Assembly (NCBI GenBank): GCA_024685535.1
Contig: JAIKVS010000040.1
Location: 1 to 52,805 of the forward strand
Length of the DNA: 52,805 bases
Direction: 5' to 3'
DNA from: Oscillospiraceae bacterium
GTDB taxonomy: Bacteria; Bacillota; Clostridia; Oscillospirales; Oscillospiraceae
The notes below the pieces were generated by a model, which had not been told where the DNA came from, did no database searches, and worked only from the letters and a program-made list of their open reading frames with translations. The position numbers and the translations under genes were made by a program. Of this stretch, positions 41,088 to 49,527 are shown piece after piece; the first letter of the stretch is position 1, and every line of letters starts with the position of its first letter.

Positions 41088-42146
41088 TCATTTGAGCAGA
41101 TCTGTTAGTTTTTCGTCAGCACCAATTGCACCTATCTTATGAGCCAGATCTTCAAGCTCGGTCTGGAGCGCATCGGAATAATCCACGCCTGTGACTTTGC
41201 GTTCTTCAATAAGTCGAGCCTCAATCTCACCTGGCATGAATATCTCTTTCACTCCCGTGGCAGTCCTGCTGTTTTTGAGCATATCGGCATAAGCTGAAGC
41301 ATGTTCTTTAAAGCGGTCGACGTTGATAAAATGTGCGATATCAAGAAGAATAACGGCAAAGCCGGTCTCTTCAGGCTTCATGTCCTCAACGAATGGTATT
41401 TCAGCGCTTGTAAGAGCATCCGAGAGCACACCGCCGAACATATCTACAAAAACAGCAAGTCCGTAACCCTTGTGGCCGCCCATCGGGCGTACACAGTAGG
41501 CATTATTAGGATCTGAGGTAGGGTTGCCGTCATAGTCGTTGGCCCAGTCTTCAGGGATGGGCTTGTTTTCGCGGCGATATGCCTGTACTTTTCCAATGGC
41601 GACTCCGCTGGTGGAAATGTCTATAACTATTGGTCTGTTAGGGTTGGTTGTAGGGCAACCGAGGATTATGGGATTTGTTCCGATAAGCCGGTCTGCACCG
41701 CCGTACGGAGCCATGCAGGGATAGGTGTTGCTTACAACTATTCCTATTACGTTGTCTTCTGCCATGCGGTGTCCGTAATATCCTCCGCATCCGATATTTG
41801 CACTGTTACGGGCTACACCTGCAGCAACACCGTATTTTCGTGCCCTCTCGAGCACCGCGTCATAAACACGGTTTACAGCAACGATACCGGAACCGCCGCC
41901 GCAGTCAAACGCAAGTGACGCCTCAGAGTCCTTCACGCAGCGAAAATCCGGCTGAGCTACCAAAGCTCCTGCCATATACTGACGAAGATAGATACACAGA
42001 CGTGAAAGACCGTGAGAATATGTGCCGGTGAAATCAGAGTGTGTTACAACTGCTGCCAGAGAGGCGGCATCGCTCTCTGATACGTTCAGTGCTACCAGCA
42101 GCCTCTTTATAAGGGTGATCTGCTGATCATAAGATAGATGCATCAT
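41088..42146 (-). CDS. Ldh-family (malate/L-lactate/ureidoglycolate type) dehydrogenase
   Basis: The 352-residue protein belongs to the NAD(P)-dependent Ldh2/MDH2/YlbC family, unrelated to classical lactate dehydrogenase. It shows the N-terminal TGTYSHGLSRLCIYLR, GGYYGHRMAEDNVIGIV, NTYPCMAPYGG and PMGGHKGYGLAVFVDMF, in which the His of the first block is catalytic. Oxidation of a 2-hydroxy acid is likely; members act on malate, L-lactate, ureidoglycolate or sulfolactate, and the context does not choose between them. I set the start at ATG 42146, eight bases after GGGGGA; a frame from 42254 adds residues foreign to the family. Confidence 0.87.
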   Translation of the reverse strand: MMHLSYDQQITLIKRLLVALNVSESDAASLAAVVTHSDFTGTYSHGLSRLCIYLRQYMAGALVAQPDFRCVKDSEASLAFDCGGGSGIVAVNRVYDAVLERARKYGVAAGVARNSANIGCGGYYGHRMAEDNVIGIVVSNTYPCMAPYGGADRLIGTNPIILGCPTTNPNRPIVIDISTSGVAIGKVQAYRRENKPIPEDWANDYDGNPTSDPNNAYCVRPMGGHKGYGLAVFVDMFGGVLSDALTSAEIPFVEDMKPEETGFAVILLDIAHFINVDRFKEHASAYADMLKNSRTATGVKEIFMPGEIEARLIEERKVTGVDYSDALQTELEDLAHKIGAIGADEKLTDLLK

Positions 42147-42252
42147 ACTAGATATCCCCCAATATGAATAAGATATAAATAGTCTATCATAGGATTGTTT
42201 GTTAATCAACGAAAGAATGTGGACAAAAGCAGAACAAATCTTGATCAGAAAC

Positions 42253-42290
42253 AAAAAACCTCTTCTGTCATAACAGACAAAAGAGGTTTT
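42253..42290 (-). terminator. Terminator of the tRNA-Thr/tRNA-Tyr unit
   Basis: On the minus strand, directly after tRNA-Tyr, AAAACCTCTT pairs with AAGAGGTTTT around an inner TCTGT/ACAGA stem, followed by further Ts. Confidence 0.82.
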
Positions 42291-42291
42291 A

Positions 42292-42376
42292 TGGTGGGGG
42301 AAGGTGGATTCGAACCACCGAAGGCATTGCCAGCAGATTTACAGTCTGTCCCCTTTGGCCACTCGGGAATTCCCCC
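42292..42376 (-). tRNA. tRNA-Tyr (anticodon GTA)
   Basis: An 85-base cloverleaf with long variable arm: acceptor GGGGGAA, anticodon stem AGACT GTA AATCT region with anticodon GTA, GGTTCGAATCC T arm, and an encoded CCA. It is downstream of tRNA-Thr in the same transcript. Confidence 0.95.
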
Positions 42377-42386
42377 ATATATGATT

Positions 42387-42462
42387 TGGAGCTGGTGGAC
42401 GGACTCGAACCCCCGACCTGCTGATTACAAATCAGCTGCTCTACCGACTGAGCTACACCAGC
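42387..42462 (-). tRNA. tRNA-Thr (anticodon TGT)
   Basis: A 76-base cloverleaf: acceptor GCTGGTG with CACCAGC, anticodon stem GCTGA/TCAGC and loop TTTGTAA giving TGT, T arm GGTTCGAGTCC, and an encoded CCA. It is separated from tRNA-Tyr by ten bases. Confidence 0.95.
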
Positions 42463-42606
42463 ATCACACCAGCTCGAACATAATAACAAATGGGGCATAA
42501 TTTGTCAACATCTTTTTTGCGCTAGAGAGCAGGTATAAATGCAGTATTTGCAATATGTTGAATAGTATGCTAAAATAACCGCAATATATATTGTTTTGGA
42601 GCTGAA

Positions 42607-43455
42607 ATGAACAAAACATCAAGGTGCATTATAGCTATAACAATGGCCTTCGTGCTTCTTGCCGCGGCAGCATGCGGAAAGGAGCCGGTGGATGAACATG
42701 CAGGACAGGTCCTTGTAAATGACGGATTCAATGATGTATGGATCACTCCTGTCGAAGAAGTAAAAGTCAACCCCCTTGTGGAAGAGGACTTCGTTGTAGA
42801 AGAAGAGGGGAAAATAAAATATACAGGTGATTTCTATTCAATCAAGCTTGGAGTAGATGTTTCATACCACCAATTTGATATCGACTGGAGCAAGGTACCC
42901 GGGGCCGGAATTGAATTTGCTATGGTCCGGGTGGGATACAGAGGCTATACGGTCGGATCGATATTCCCGGATGAGTATTATCAGCAGAACCTCAAAGGCG
43001 CCAGAGAAAACGGACTCGATGTCGGAGTTTATTTCTTTTCACAGGCGATGAATGTTCAGGAAGCCATAGAAGAAGCTGAATTTACTATCGAACTTATCAA
43101 GGATTACGATATCACGCTCCCGGTTTATTTCGACTGGGAACAGGAAGCCGGTTTCCGCGTTGAAGGGCTCTCTTTTGAAACTATGAACGATTGTGCAGTC
43201 GCTTTCTGTGAGACCATAAGGAACGCAGGGTATGAACCCGGTATCTATTTCAGCAAGCAGCAGGGATATTATGCTTATGATCTCGGCAGGATAAGCGATT
43301 ATTCGTTCTGGGTCACAAATCCGGGTGATTTTCAGGATTTCTATTATGCCGGGGACATCTGGCAGTATTCCATGGATACAGCGTACATTGCAGGTATACC
43401 TACGCCTACCGACCTGAACATGATGTTCATAGAGCCGGACTATACAGTCGGGTGA
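42607..43455 (+). CDS. GH25 family lysozyme-like lipoprotein
   Basis: The 282-residue protein has a lipoprotein signal peptide with the lipobox LAAAAC (Cys23), so it is anchored on the outer face of the membrane. After a linker of about 45 residues comes a glycoside hydrolase 25 domain: LGVDVSYHQFDIDWSKVPGA, FAMVRVGYRGYT, VGVYFFSQAMNVQEAIEEAE and PVYFDWEQE with the catalytic Asp and Glu, then the C-terminal WQYS and DLNMMF. GH25 enzymes hydrolyse the glycan of peptidoglycan. TTTTGGAG precedes the ATG at 42607. It may act in wall turnover or, given the lineage, in sporulation. Confidence 0.9.
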   Translation: MNKTSRCIIAITMAFVLLAAAACGKEPVDEHAGQVLVNDGFNDVWITPVEEVKVNPLVEEDFVVEEEGKIKYTGDFYSIKLGVDVSYHQFDIDWSKVPGAGIEFAMVRVGYRGYTVGSIFPDEYYQQNLKGARENGLDVGVYFFSQAMNVQEAIEEAEFTIELIKDYDITLPVYFDWEQEAGFRVEGLSFETMNDCAVAFCETIRNAGYEPGIYFSKQQGYYAYDLGRISDYSFWVTNPGDFQDFYYAGDIWQYSMDTAYIAGIPTPTDLNMMFIEPDYTVG

Positions 43456-43502
43456 TTTCTGCTTGAATTATTGTCCTTTTAGTTATATACTCTGCTAAGC
43501 AA

Positions 43503-43588
43503 GCCGGTGTGTTGGAATGGTAGACGAGGCGGACTCAAAATCCGTTGCCAGCGATGGCGTGTGGGTTCGAGTCCCACCACCGGCACCA
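43503..43588 (+). tRNA. tRNA-Leu (anticodon CAA)
   Basis: An 86-base gene with a long variable arm: acceptor GCCGGTG with CACCGGC, anticodon loop CTCAAAA giving CAA, T arm GGTTCGAGTCC and an encoded CCA. It is followed by its own terminator. Confidence 0.95.
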
Positions 43589-43592
43589 GTAT

Positions 43593-43622
43593 AAAAAGAC
43601 GGTCCTTCCGGACCGTCTTTTT
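43593..43622. terminator. Bidirectional terminator after tRNA-Leu
   Basis: AAAAAGACGGTCC pairs perfectly with GGACCGTCTTTTT around a TTCC loop. It separates the tRNA from the convergent hydrolase gene. Confidence 0.92.
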
Positions 43623-43654
43623 GATATTGAACATGTTTTGTTTTTAAAGATGTT

Positions 43655-44593
43655 TCATTTTTCTATGATGTTTTCCTTCAGCCAGTTGAGGATATCGTTA
43701 TAAACATCAGCTTTATTGATTTCATTGAGCATTTCATGGCGGCCATCCGGATATAGCCTGCATGTAACGTTTTTAAGACCTGCTTTGCAGAAAGCCTGGT
43801 ATGCCTTATCAACGCCTTTTCCGTATTCACCGACAGGGTCCTTGTCTCCTGACATAAAGTAAACAGGCTTGTCCCGGTTCATCTTGTCTATGTTTTTCTG
43901 ATTGATGATAAAACGAATTCCGCTCATCATGTCTCTGAAAAGGCTGTTGGTGGCAACAAAACCGCAGAGCGGGTCTGCGATGTATTTATCCACAGTGGCG
44001 GGATCACGGGAGAGCCAGTCAAACGGAGTGCGGAGATCTTTGATCTCTTTGCAGTAGGATCCGAAGGCAACATTGTTCAGCATGGTCCCGATTTTGCGGG
44101 GCCCGCCGGTCTTAGTGGCAAGATTTGCCATTGAATATCCCGCAAAAGCTACCGGTGCCGGCTGATGCCCTGTTCCGCTTATAATAGCGCCGTCGTATTT
44201 GTCTGGAAAACGGATAAGATAGGTCCTGGTGAGAAAGCTTCCCATGCTGTGACCGAACATAACATAAGGCAGGTCGGGATATTCCTTCCTGACTAAACTG
44301 CGGAGTTCTGCCATGTCGTCAACAACATACTTCCAGCCGTTTTCCTCGGCAAAGAAGCCCTGATCTTCGCTTTCAGCTATGGATTTGCCATGGCCAAGAT
44401 GATCGTTTCCTACGGCTACTATGGCGTTATCTGCCAGAAAACTCATAAAATCTCTGTATCTGTCAATGTGTTCCGCTATGCCGTGTGCTATCTGAACGAC
44501 ACATACCGCTTCCTTTTCAGGGCGGCATATGAGAGCATGGATCTTTTTGCCCGGATATGTGGAATCAAAATAAAAATCCTCAAAAGCAGGCAT
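43655..44593 (-). CDS. Alpha/beta hydrolase, monoacylglycerol-lipase-like
   Basis: The 312-residue protein of the serine aminopeptidase S33/Hydrolase_4 type has an HG-type block (VVQIAHGIAEHIDRYRDF), the nucleophile elbow FGHSMGSFLTRTY, an Asp in MSGDKDPVGEYGKGV and the His in YPDGRHEMLNEINKADVY. The triad is therefore complete. Most relatives act on monoacylglycerols or lysophospholipids. AAAGGAGAATCGAC precedes the ATG at 44593. It lies 34 bases after the ackA stop on the same strand and may be transcribed with ackA. Confidence 0.88.
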   Translation of the reverse strand: MPAFEDFYFDSTYPGKKIHALICRPEKEAVCVVQIAHGIAEHIDRYRDFMSFLADNAIVAVGNDHLGHGKSIAESEDQGFFAEENGWKYVVDDMAELRSLVRKEYPDLPYVMFGHSMGSFLTRTYLIRFPDKYDGAIISGTGHQPAPVAFAGYSMANLATKTGGPRKIGTMLNNVAFGSYCKEIKDLRTPFDWLSRDPATVDKYIADPLCGFVATNSLFRDMMSGIRFIINQKNIDKMNRDKPVYFMSGDKDPVGEYGKGVDKAYQAFCKAGLKNVTCRLYPDGRHEMLNEINKADVYNDILNWLKENIIEK

Positions 44594-44627
44594 GTCGATT
44601 CTCCTTTTAATCAGTGTAAGTAAATGA

Positions 44628-45827
44628 TCAGAGTCCTACTATCTCTTTAGTATCGCGGGCGATAACGAGCTCCTCGTTGGTGGGGATAACGAATACTTTA
44701 ACTTTGGAATCGGGAGTGGAGATCATGATGTCCTCGCCACGTTTCTTGTTTGCTTCATCGTCGATCTCAACGCCCAGATAACCGAAGTATTCAGTGATGC
44801 CCTTGCGGGTGTCAGCGCTGTTTTCACCGACGCCTGCAGTGAACACTATAGCATCAACACCATTCATTGCTGCCGCATAGGAACCTGCGACCTTTGCCAC
44901 CCAGTACTGGAACATCTCCAGCGCAAGGGCGGCACGTTTGTTACCCTCAGCGGAAGCACTGTCCAGATCACGGAAGTCGGAAGAGACACCGGATATACCG
45001 AGAACGCCGGATTTCTTGTTCATGATGTTAAGCATCTCATCAATGGAGAGGCCGTACTTGTTCATAATAAACTGAAGTGCGCCGGCATCAACATCACCGC
45101 CGCGTGTGCCCATCGGTAGACCCGAGAGAGGGGTGAAACCCATGGATGTATCGACAGATTTACCATATTTTACTGCAGCTATGGAAGAGCCGTTACCCAT
45201 ATGGCAGGAGATTATCTTGAGTTCTTCGATGGGTCTGCCCATCAGTTCGGCACAGCGACCGGAAACATAGCGGTGCGAGGTGCCGTGGAAGCCGTAGCGA
45301 CGAATACCGTCATCTTTATAATATTTATAGGGCAGCGCGTACATATACGCTTTGCTCGGCATGCTCTGATGGAATGCCGTATCGAATACGGCCACCATTG
45401 GAACGTCACCCATAACTGCCTTGCAGGCATTTATACCTGTGATATTAGCGGGGTTATGCAGAGGAGCAAAGGGTGTACATTCTTCGATGGCTTTCATTAC
45501 TTCATCGGTAATGAGGACGGAAGATGCGAATTTCTCTCCGCCATGGACAACTCTGTGGCCGACTGCGTCGATCTCTTTCATGGATGCTACAACGCCGTAT
45601 TCTGCGCTGGTAAGTTTATCAATAACTGCAGAAATGGCTTCTGAGTGCGTGGGTAGGGAAATGTCCTCGTTGTAAACGGGTTTGTCACCTACAAGGGGAG
45701 TGTGCTTGAGATGACCGTCGATACCTATCCTTTCACAAAGACCCTTAGCCATGACCTTTTCAGTATCCATGTCTATGAGCTGATACTTGAGTGAAGAGCT
45801 TCCGGCATTGATGACCAATACTTTCAT
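44628..45827 (-). CDS. ackA: Acetate kinase
   Basis: The 399-residue enzyme converts acetyl phosphate and ADP into acetate and ATP, the last step of acetate fermentation. It starts [20 protein letters not shown] and has [31 protein letters not shown] and [13 protein letters not shown], all of the family's nucleotide- and phosphate-binding elements. AGGAAGGAAATCAATT precedes the ATG. There is no pta next to it, so phosphotransacetylase must be elsewhere. It is divergent from tmcAL. Confidence 0.97.
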   Translation of the reverse strand: MKVLVINAGSSSLKYQLIDMDTEKVMAKGLCERIGIDGHLKHTPLVGDKPVYNEDISLPTHSEAISAVIDKLTSAEYGVVASMKEIDAVGHRVVHGGEKFASSVLITDEVMKAIEECTPFAPLHNPANITGINACKAVMGDVPMVAVFDTAFHQSMPSKAYMYALPYKYYKDDGIRRYGFHGTSHRYVSGRCAELMGRPIEELKIISCHMGNGSSIAAVKYGKSVDTSMGFTPLSGLPMGTRGGDVDAGALQFIMNKYGLSIDEMLNIMNKKSGVLGISGVSSDFRDLDSASAEGNKRAALALEMFQYWVAKVAGSYAAAMNGVDAIVFTAGVGENSADTRKGITEYFGYLGVEIDDEANKKRGEDIMISTPDSKVKVFVIPTNEELVIARDTKEIVGL

Positions 45828-45965
45828 AATTGATTTCCTTCCTGATATTATTGATATAAATATAATTGAATTTATGAGAATATTTTAATACAATTGATAT
45901 AAAACGCAAGAGTTTTTTGCCATTCTGAGGCCGGCACATGCCGGCGGTTGTTACGGGAGATATTG

Positions 45966-47168
45966 ATGAATGCTGTCGGTATAGTATCTGAATACAATCC
46001 TTTTCATCTGGGACATCTTTATCATCTGAAAAAGGTCAGGGAGCTCTGTTCTTGTGATGTGGTGCTTATCTGCGCTCTTTCCGGAGATTTCGTACAGAGA
46101 GGGGAGCCGGCTGTCATATCCAAATTTGCACGTGCAGAAGCAGCAGTCAGATCTGGAGCAGATTTGGCAGTTGAACTGCCGACAGTATGGTCGATGCAGT
46201 CAGCTGAGGCATACGCTGACGCTGCAGTTGGTATCCTGGGATCAATGGGCGTTGGGAGTTTAAGTTTCGGAACAGAGACTGATAATTATAATGCATTGGA
46301 AGATATAGCATCTATTCTTGCAGATGATGGATTTGAGGCGGAACTCTCTGCAGCTGTGAAAGAAAAAAACAGCCTTTCATTTCCCGCATTGAGAGAGGAA
46401 GTACTTCGTCGATTCGCAGGTGATAAGGCCTCTCTTATTAATACTCCGAACAATATACTTGCTGTGGAATATATGAAGACTGTTATCAAAAAATCATATG
46501 ATATCCGATTTTTACCGGTACAGAGAACAGGCGCAGGGCACGATGCTTTTTCATCAGGAACAGTGCGGTCTGCATCAGAGATAAGGGACAGGCTTTTGAA
46601 AGGTGAGGATATCTTAAGCTTTGTACCAGAAGAGTCATACAGGATTATCCGTGAAGAGATAAGGAAGGGAAGAGCTCCTGTATCTGCCGATTCGATTGAG
46701 CAGGCGCTGGTTTCAAGGCTGAGAGGACTTACAGTCGACGATTTTGCCGGAGTAAAGGACTGTGATAAAGAGCTTGCCTCAAGACTGACTGATGCAGTCT
46801 ACGGTAATTACACTCTTAAAGACATATACTTTACAGCTAAAACAAAAAAATATACTCTTTCGAGGATAAGAAGAGCCAGTATGTGCGCAGCCCTTGGGAT
46901 CACGAAAGAAATGCAGAATTCGGATATCCCGTATATAAGGATACTTGCGGCCGGGAAAAAAGGACAGGCATATCTTAGAGAACTGAAAAAAAATCGTCCG
47001 GATCTGCCGCTTGCAACAAAGGCGGCGGACATACTCAGAATGGGAGAAAAATGTAGGGAAGCCGTGATAAAGGATTCTGCAATACACGATATTTATGTTC
47101 TGGGGTATTCAGAGCCTAATGAAAAGGTGTGCGGTGCGGATTTCAGACGATCGCCTATTATGCTCTGA
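45966..47168 (+). CDS. tmcAL: tRNA(Met) cytidine acetate ligase (TmcAL/YlbM)
   Basis: The 400-residue enzyme acetylates the wobble cytidine of elongator tRNA-Met using acetate and ATP. It has the nucleotidyltransferase N-terminus VGIVSEYNPFHLGHLYHLKK (HxGH motif), the GDFVQRGEPAVISKFARAEA block and the family's FGTETDN. ATG 45966 follows ACGGGAGATATTG; the frame from 45948 begins at the site itself. A GCCGGCACATGCCGGC hairpin stands at 45930-45945 in the leader. Placement next to ackA is common in Firmicutes and fits the use of acetate. Confidence 0.92.
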   Translation: MNAVGIVSEYNPFHLGHLYHLKKVRELCSCDVVLICALSGDFVQRGEPAVISKFARAEAAVRSGADLAVELPTVWSMQSAEAYADAAVGILGSMGVGSLSFGTETDNYNALEDIASILADDGFEAELSAAVKEKNSLSFPALREEVLRRFAGDKASLINTPNNILAVEYMKTVIKKSYDIRFLPVQRTGAGHDAFSSGTVRSASEIRDRLLKGEDILSFVPEESYRIIREEIRKGRAPVSADSIEQALVSRLRGLTVDDFAGVKDCDKELASRLTDAVYGNYTLKDIYFTAKTKKYTLSRIRRASMCAALGITKEMQNSDIPYIRILAAGKKGQAYLRELKKNRPDLPLATKAADILRMGEKCREAVIKDSAIHDIYVLGYSEPNEKVCGADFRRSPIML

Positions 47169-47236
47169 TTATTATGGACGATTTGCGCCTTATGTGTTAG
47201 AATTACCGGGCAAAAATTGTGTGATCAGGTGTTGAA

Positions 47237-48307
47237 ATGTTCGAAAATCTGCAGCTGCTGCAGAAGCAGTATGAAGAGATAAAAGAGAGAATGGAGCGGC
47301 CGGAAGTATATTCAGATGCTTCTGCCTATTCCTCATATGACAAAGAGATCCGTGAGATAGAACCTGTTATCATCGCTTACAGGAATTATCTCAAGGCTGA
47401 AAGCGACATGGCTGCGGCCAGGGAACTGTTTGATGATCCGGAACTGAAGGAGCTTGCAAGGGAAGACTTCAGACGTGCAGAGGAGGAATTTGCCAGACTC
47501 GAGGATGAAATTAAGATACTGCTCCTTCCCAGAGATCCGAACGATTCAAAAAATGTCATAATGGAGATAAGAAGCGGCGTTGGCGGTGAGGAAAGCGCCC
47601 TTTTCGCATCGGATTTGTTCAGAATGTATTCCATATATGCTGAGAATAAAGGATGGAAAATTGAGATCGCAAATATCAACGAGACTGAGCTCGGAGGGGT
47701 AAAGGAGATCGATTTTATTATTGAGGGTGAGGGCGCATATTCAAGGCTGAAATTCGAAGCCGGAGGCCATCGTGTCCAGCGTGTTCCCGTCACGGAATCA
47801 GGCGGCAGGATCCATACCTCTGCTGCGACAGTTGCTGTTATGCCTGAGATAGATGATGTGGATTTCAAACTCGATATGAACGACGTCAGGATAGATGTAT
47901 TTAGGTCATCAGGCGCAGGAGGACAGAAGGTTAACAAGACTTCCAGCGCCATACGGGTAACATATATCCCCACAGGCCTTGTTGTAGAGTGCCAGGATGA
48001 AAGAAGCCAGTATAAGAACAAGGACAGAGCGCTTCAGATACTCCGTTCTAAGCTCTATGAAGAGGAAGTGGCAAAGCAGAACGCTTCCGTTGCAGCTGAA
48101 AGAAGAAGCCAGATAGGATCAGGAGACCGCAGCGAAAGAGTAAGAACATATAATTACCCGCAGAACAGAGTCACAGATCATAGACTGAACGGTGATGATA
48201 AAAACTTCAACCTTTCATCAGTGATAAATGGTGAACTTGATCCTGTCATAGATGCGCTCGTAACAGCTGACAGGGCAGAAAAGCTGAGACTGCAGGCGGA
48301 GGCATAA
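47237..48307 (+). CDS. prfA: Peptide chain release factor 1
   Basis: The 356-residue factor recognises UAA and UAG and triggers peptide release. The GGQ loop lies in SSGAGGQKVNKTSSAIR and the tripeptide anticodon-like PxT region is VPVTESGGRIHTSAATVAVM. GTGTTGAAATG gives a weak ribosome binding site. The stop codon overlaps the next ATG by one base. In most Firmicutes prmC, the gene for the RF methyltransferase, follows prfA; here it is missing from this spot. Confidence 0.97.
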   Translation: MFENLQLLQKQYEEIKERMERPEVYSDASAYSSYDKEIREIEPVIIAYRNYLKAESDMAAARELFDDPELKELAREDFRRAEEEFARLEDEIKILLLPRDPNDSKNVIMEIRSGVGGEESALFASDLFRMYSIYAENKGWKIEIANINETELGGVKEIDFIIEGEGAYSRLKFEAGGHRVQRVPVTESGGRIHTSAATVAVMPEIDDVDFKLDMNDVRIDVFRSSGAGGQKVNKTSSAIRVTYIPTGLVVECQDERSQYKNKDRALQILRSKLYEEEVAKQNASVAAERRSQIGSGDRSERVRTYNYPQNRVTDHRLNGDDKNFNLSSVINGELDPVIDALVTADRAEKLRLQAEA

Positions 48308-49527
48308 TGTACACGAAAGTATTTGAAAACTCCATCGGCAGTGCTGCAGAGATAATAAGAAACGGTGGGCTTGTCGCAGTTCCTACTGAGACTGTCTATG
48401 GACTCGCAGCGAACGGACTTGATGCTCTGGCTGTTGAGAAGATTTATGAAGTAAAAGGTCGTCCGGCTGTTAAGCCCTTGTCACTTATGGTCAGTTCTGT
48501 TGAAGAGATAGACCGCTACTGTATAGAAGTTCCGCCTCAGGCATATGCGCTTGCAAAAAGGTTTTGGCCCGGACCTATAACTATAGTTCTGAAAGCAAAG
48601 GATCTGATCCCGGATATAGTTCTTGCAGGAGGAAGCACGGTTGGACTGAGATGCCCGGACAGTGATCTTACCTTAAGGCTTATATCCGAAGCCGGTGTAC
48701 CGCTGGCTGCTCCATCCGCCAATCCGTCAGGCTGTAAAAGTCCGGATAGCGCAAATGATGTGCTTTCATATTTTGATGGTAAGATCGATGCTGTGATAGA
48801 CGGCGGAAAATGTGATCTGGGTATAGCTTCAACACTGATAGATATGGCTTCTTCTCCCTACAGGATCCTCAGACACGGAGCTCTTTCCGAAGCGATGATA
48901 AGGGAAGCTCTTTCCGACGAACTTACAGTAATCGGTTTGACGGGCGGATCTGGAAGCGGAAAAACCACCGCTCTGAACTGCCTTGAAAAACGGGGAGCTC
49001 TAGTAATAGACTGCGATAAGCTTTATCACAGTATGCTCCGGAATGATACGCCAATGAAAAGTGCTATATCAGAAAAGTTTTCTGGGGTTTCAGATTCAGA
49101 CGGAGAGATAGACAGAAAAAAGCTGGGCAGGATAGTGTTTTCTGATCCAGATGCGCTTCTTGAACTTAACCGTATTACCCACGGCTTCATAGCCCGGAGA
49201 GTACAGACTATGCTTGAGGACTTTGCGTTCTCCGGCGGCAGATTGGCGGCTCTTGATGCCGTTGAGCTCATGTCTTCCGGAATAAGTTCCGTCTGTGATC
49301 ACACAGTCGCTGTGGTCTCTGACAGAGAAAGCCGGATCAGACGTATTATGGAGCGGGATGGCATAAGAAGAGAAGATGCTCTCAGGCGGATCGAAGCGCA
49401 GAAGAGCGATGGATACTACATTGAAAAATGTTCACATGTTCTGATAAACGATTCCTCATTGGAGGAATTTGAAAATAAATGTGATGAATTATTCGGAGGA
49501 CTTATTGATGAGCGACATGAGAAATGA
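48307..49527 (+). CDS. Fusion of threonylcarbamoyl-AMP synthase (Sua5/TsaC) and dephospho-CoA kinase (CoaE)
   Basis: The 406-residue protein joins two enzymes without a linker of note. Residues 1 to about 203 are YrdC/Sua5-type: GGLVAVPTETVYGLAANGLD, KGRPAVKPLSLMV, RFWPGPITIVLKA and APSANPSGCKSPDSANDVL, the first step of the t6A modification of tRNA. Residues about 206-400 are CoaE: VIGLTGGSGSGKTTALNCLE with the P-loop at 213-221, DCDKLYH and the family's Arg-rich lid, the last step of CoA synthesis. Both active sites look complete. It overlaps prfA by one base and the M18 gene by 20. Confidence 0.9.
   Translation: MYTKVFENSIGSAAEIIRNGGLVAVPTETVYGLAANGLDALAVEKIYEVKGRPAVKPLSLMVSSVEEIDRYCIEVPPQAYALAKRFWPGPITIVLKAKDLIPDIVLAGGSTVGLRCPDSDLTLRLISEAGVPLAAPSANPSGCKSPDSANDVLSYFDGKIDAVIDGGKCDLGIASTLIDMASSPYRILRHGALSEAMIREALSDELTVIGLTGGSGSGKTTALNCLEKRGALVIDCDKLYHSMLRNDTPMKSAISEKFSGVSDSDGEIDRKKLGRIVFSDPDALLELNRITHGFIARRVQTMLEDFAFSGGRLAALDAVELMSSGISSVCDHTVAVVSDRESRIRRIMERDGIRREDALRRIEAQKSDGYYIEKCSHVLINDSSLEEFENKCDELFGGLIDERHEK

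Noticed and set aside
42292-42462. The tRNA-Thr/tRNA-Tyr pair or tRNA-Leu as further integration sites
   Set aside because: No repeats of their 3' ends and no integrase gene occur nearby in the window.
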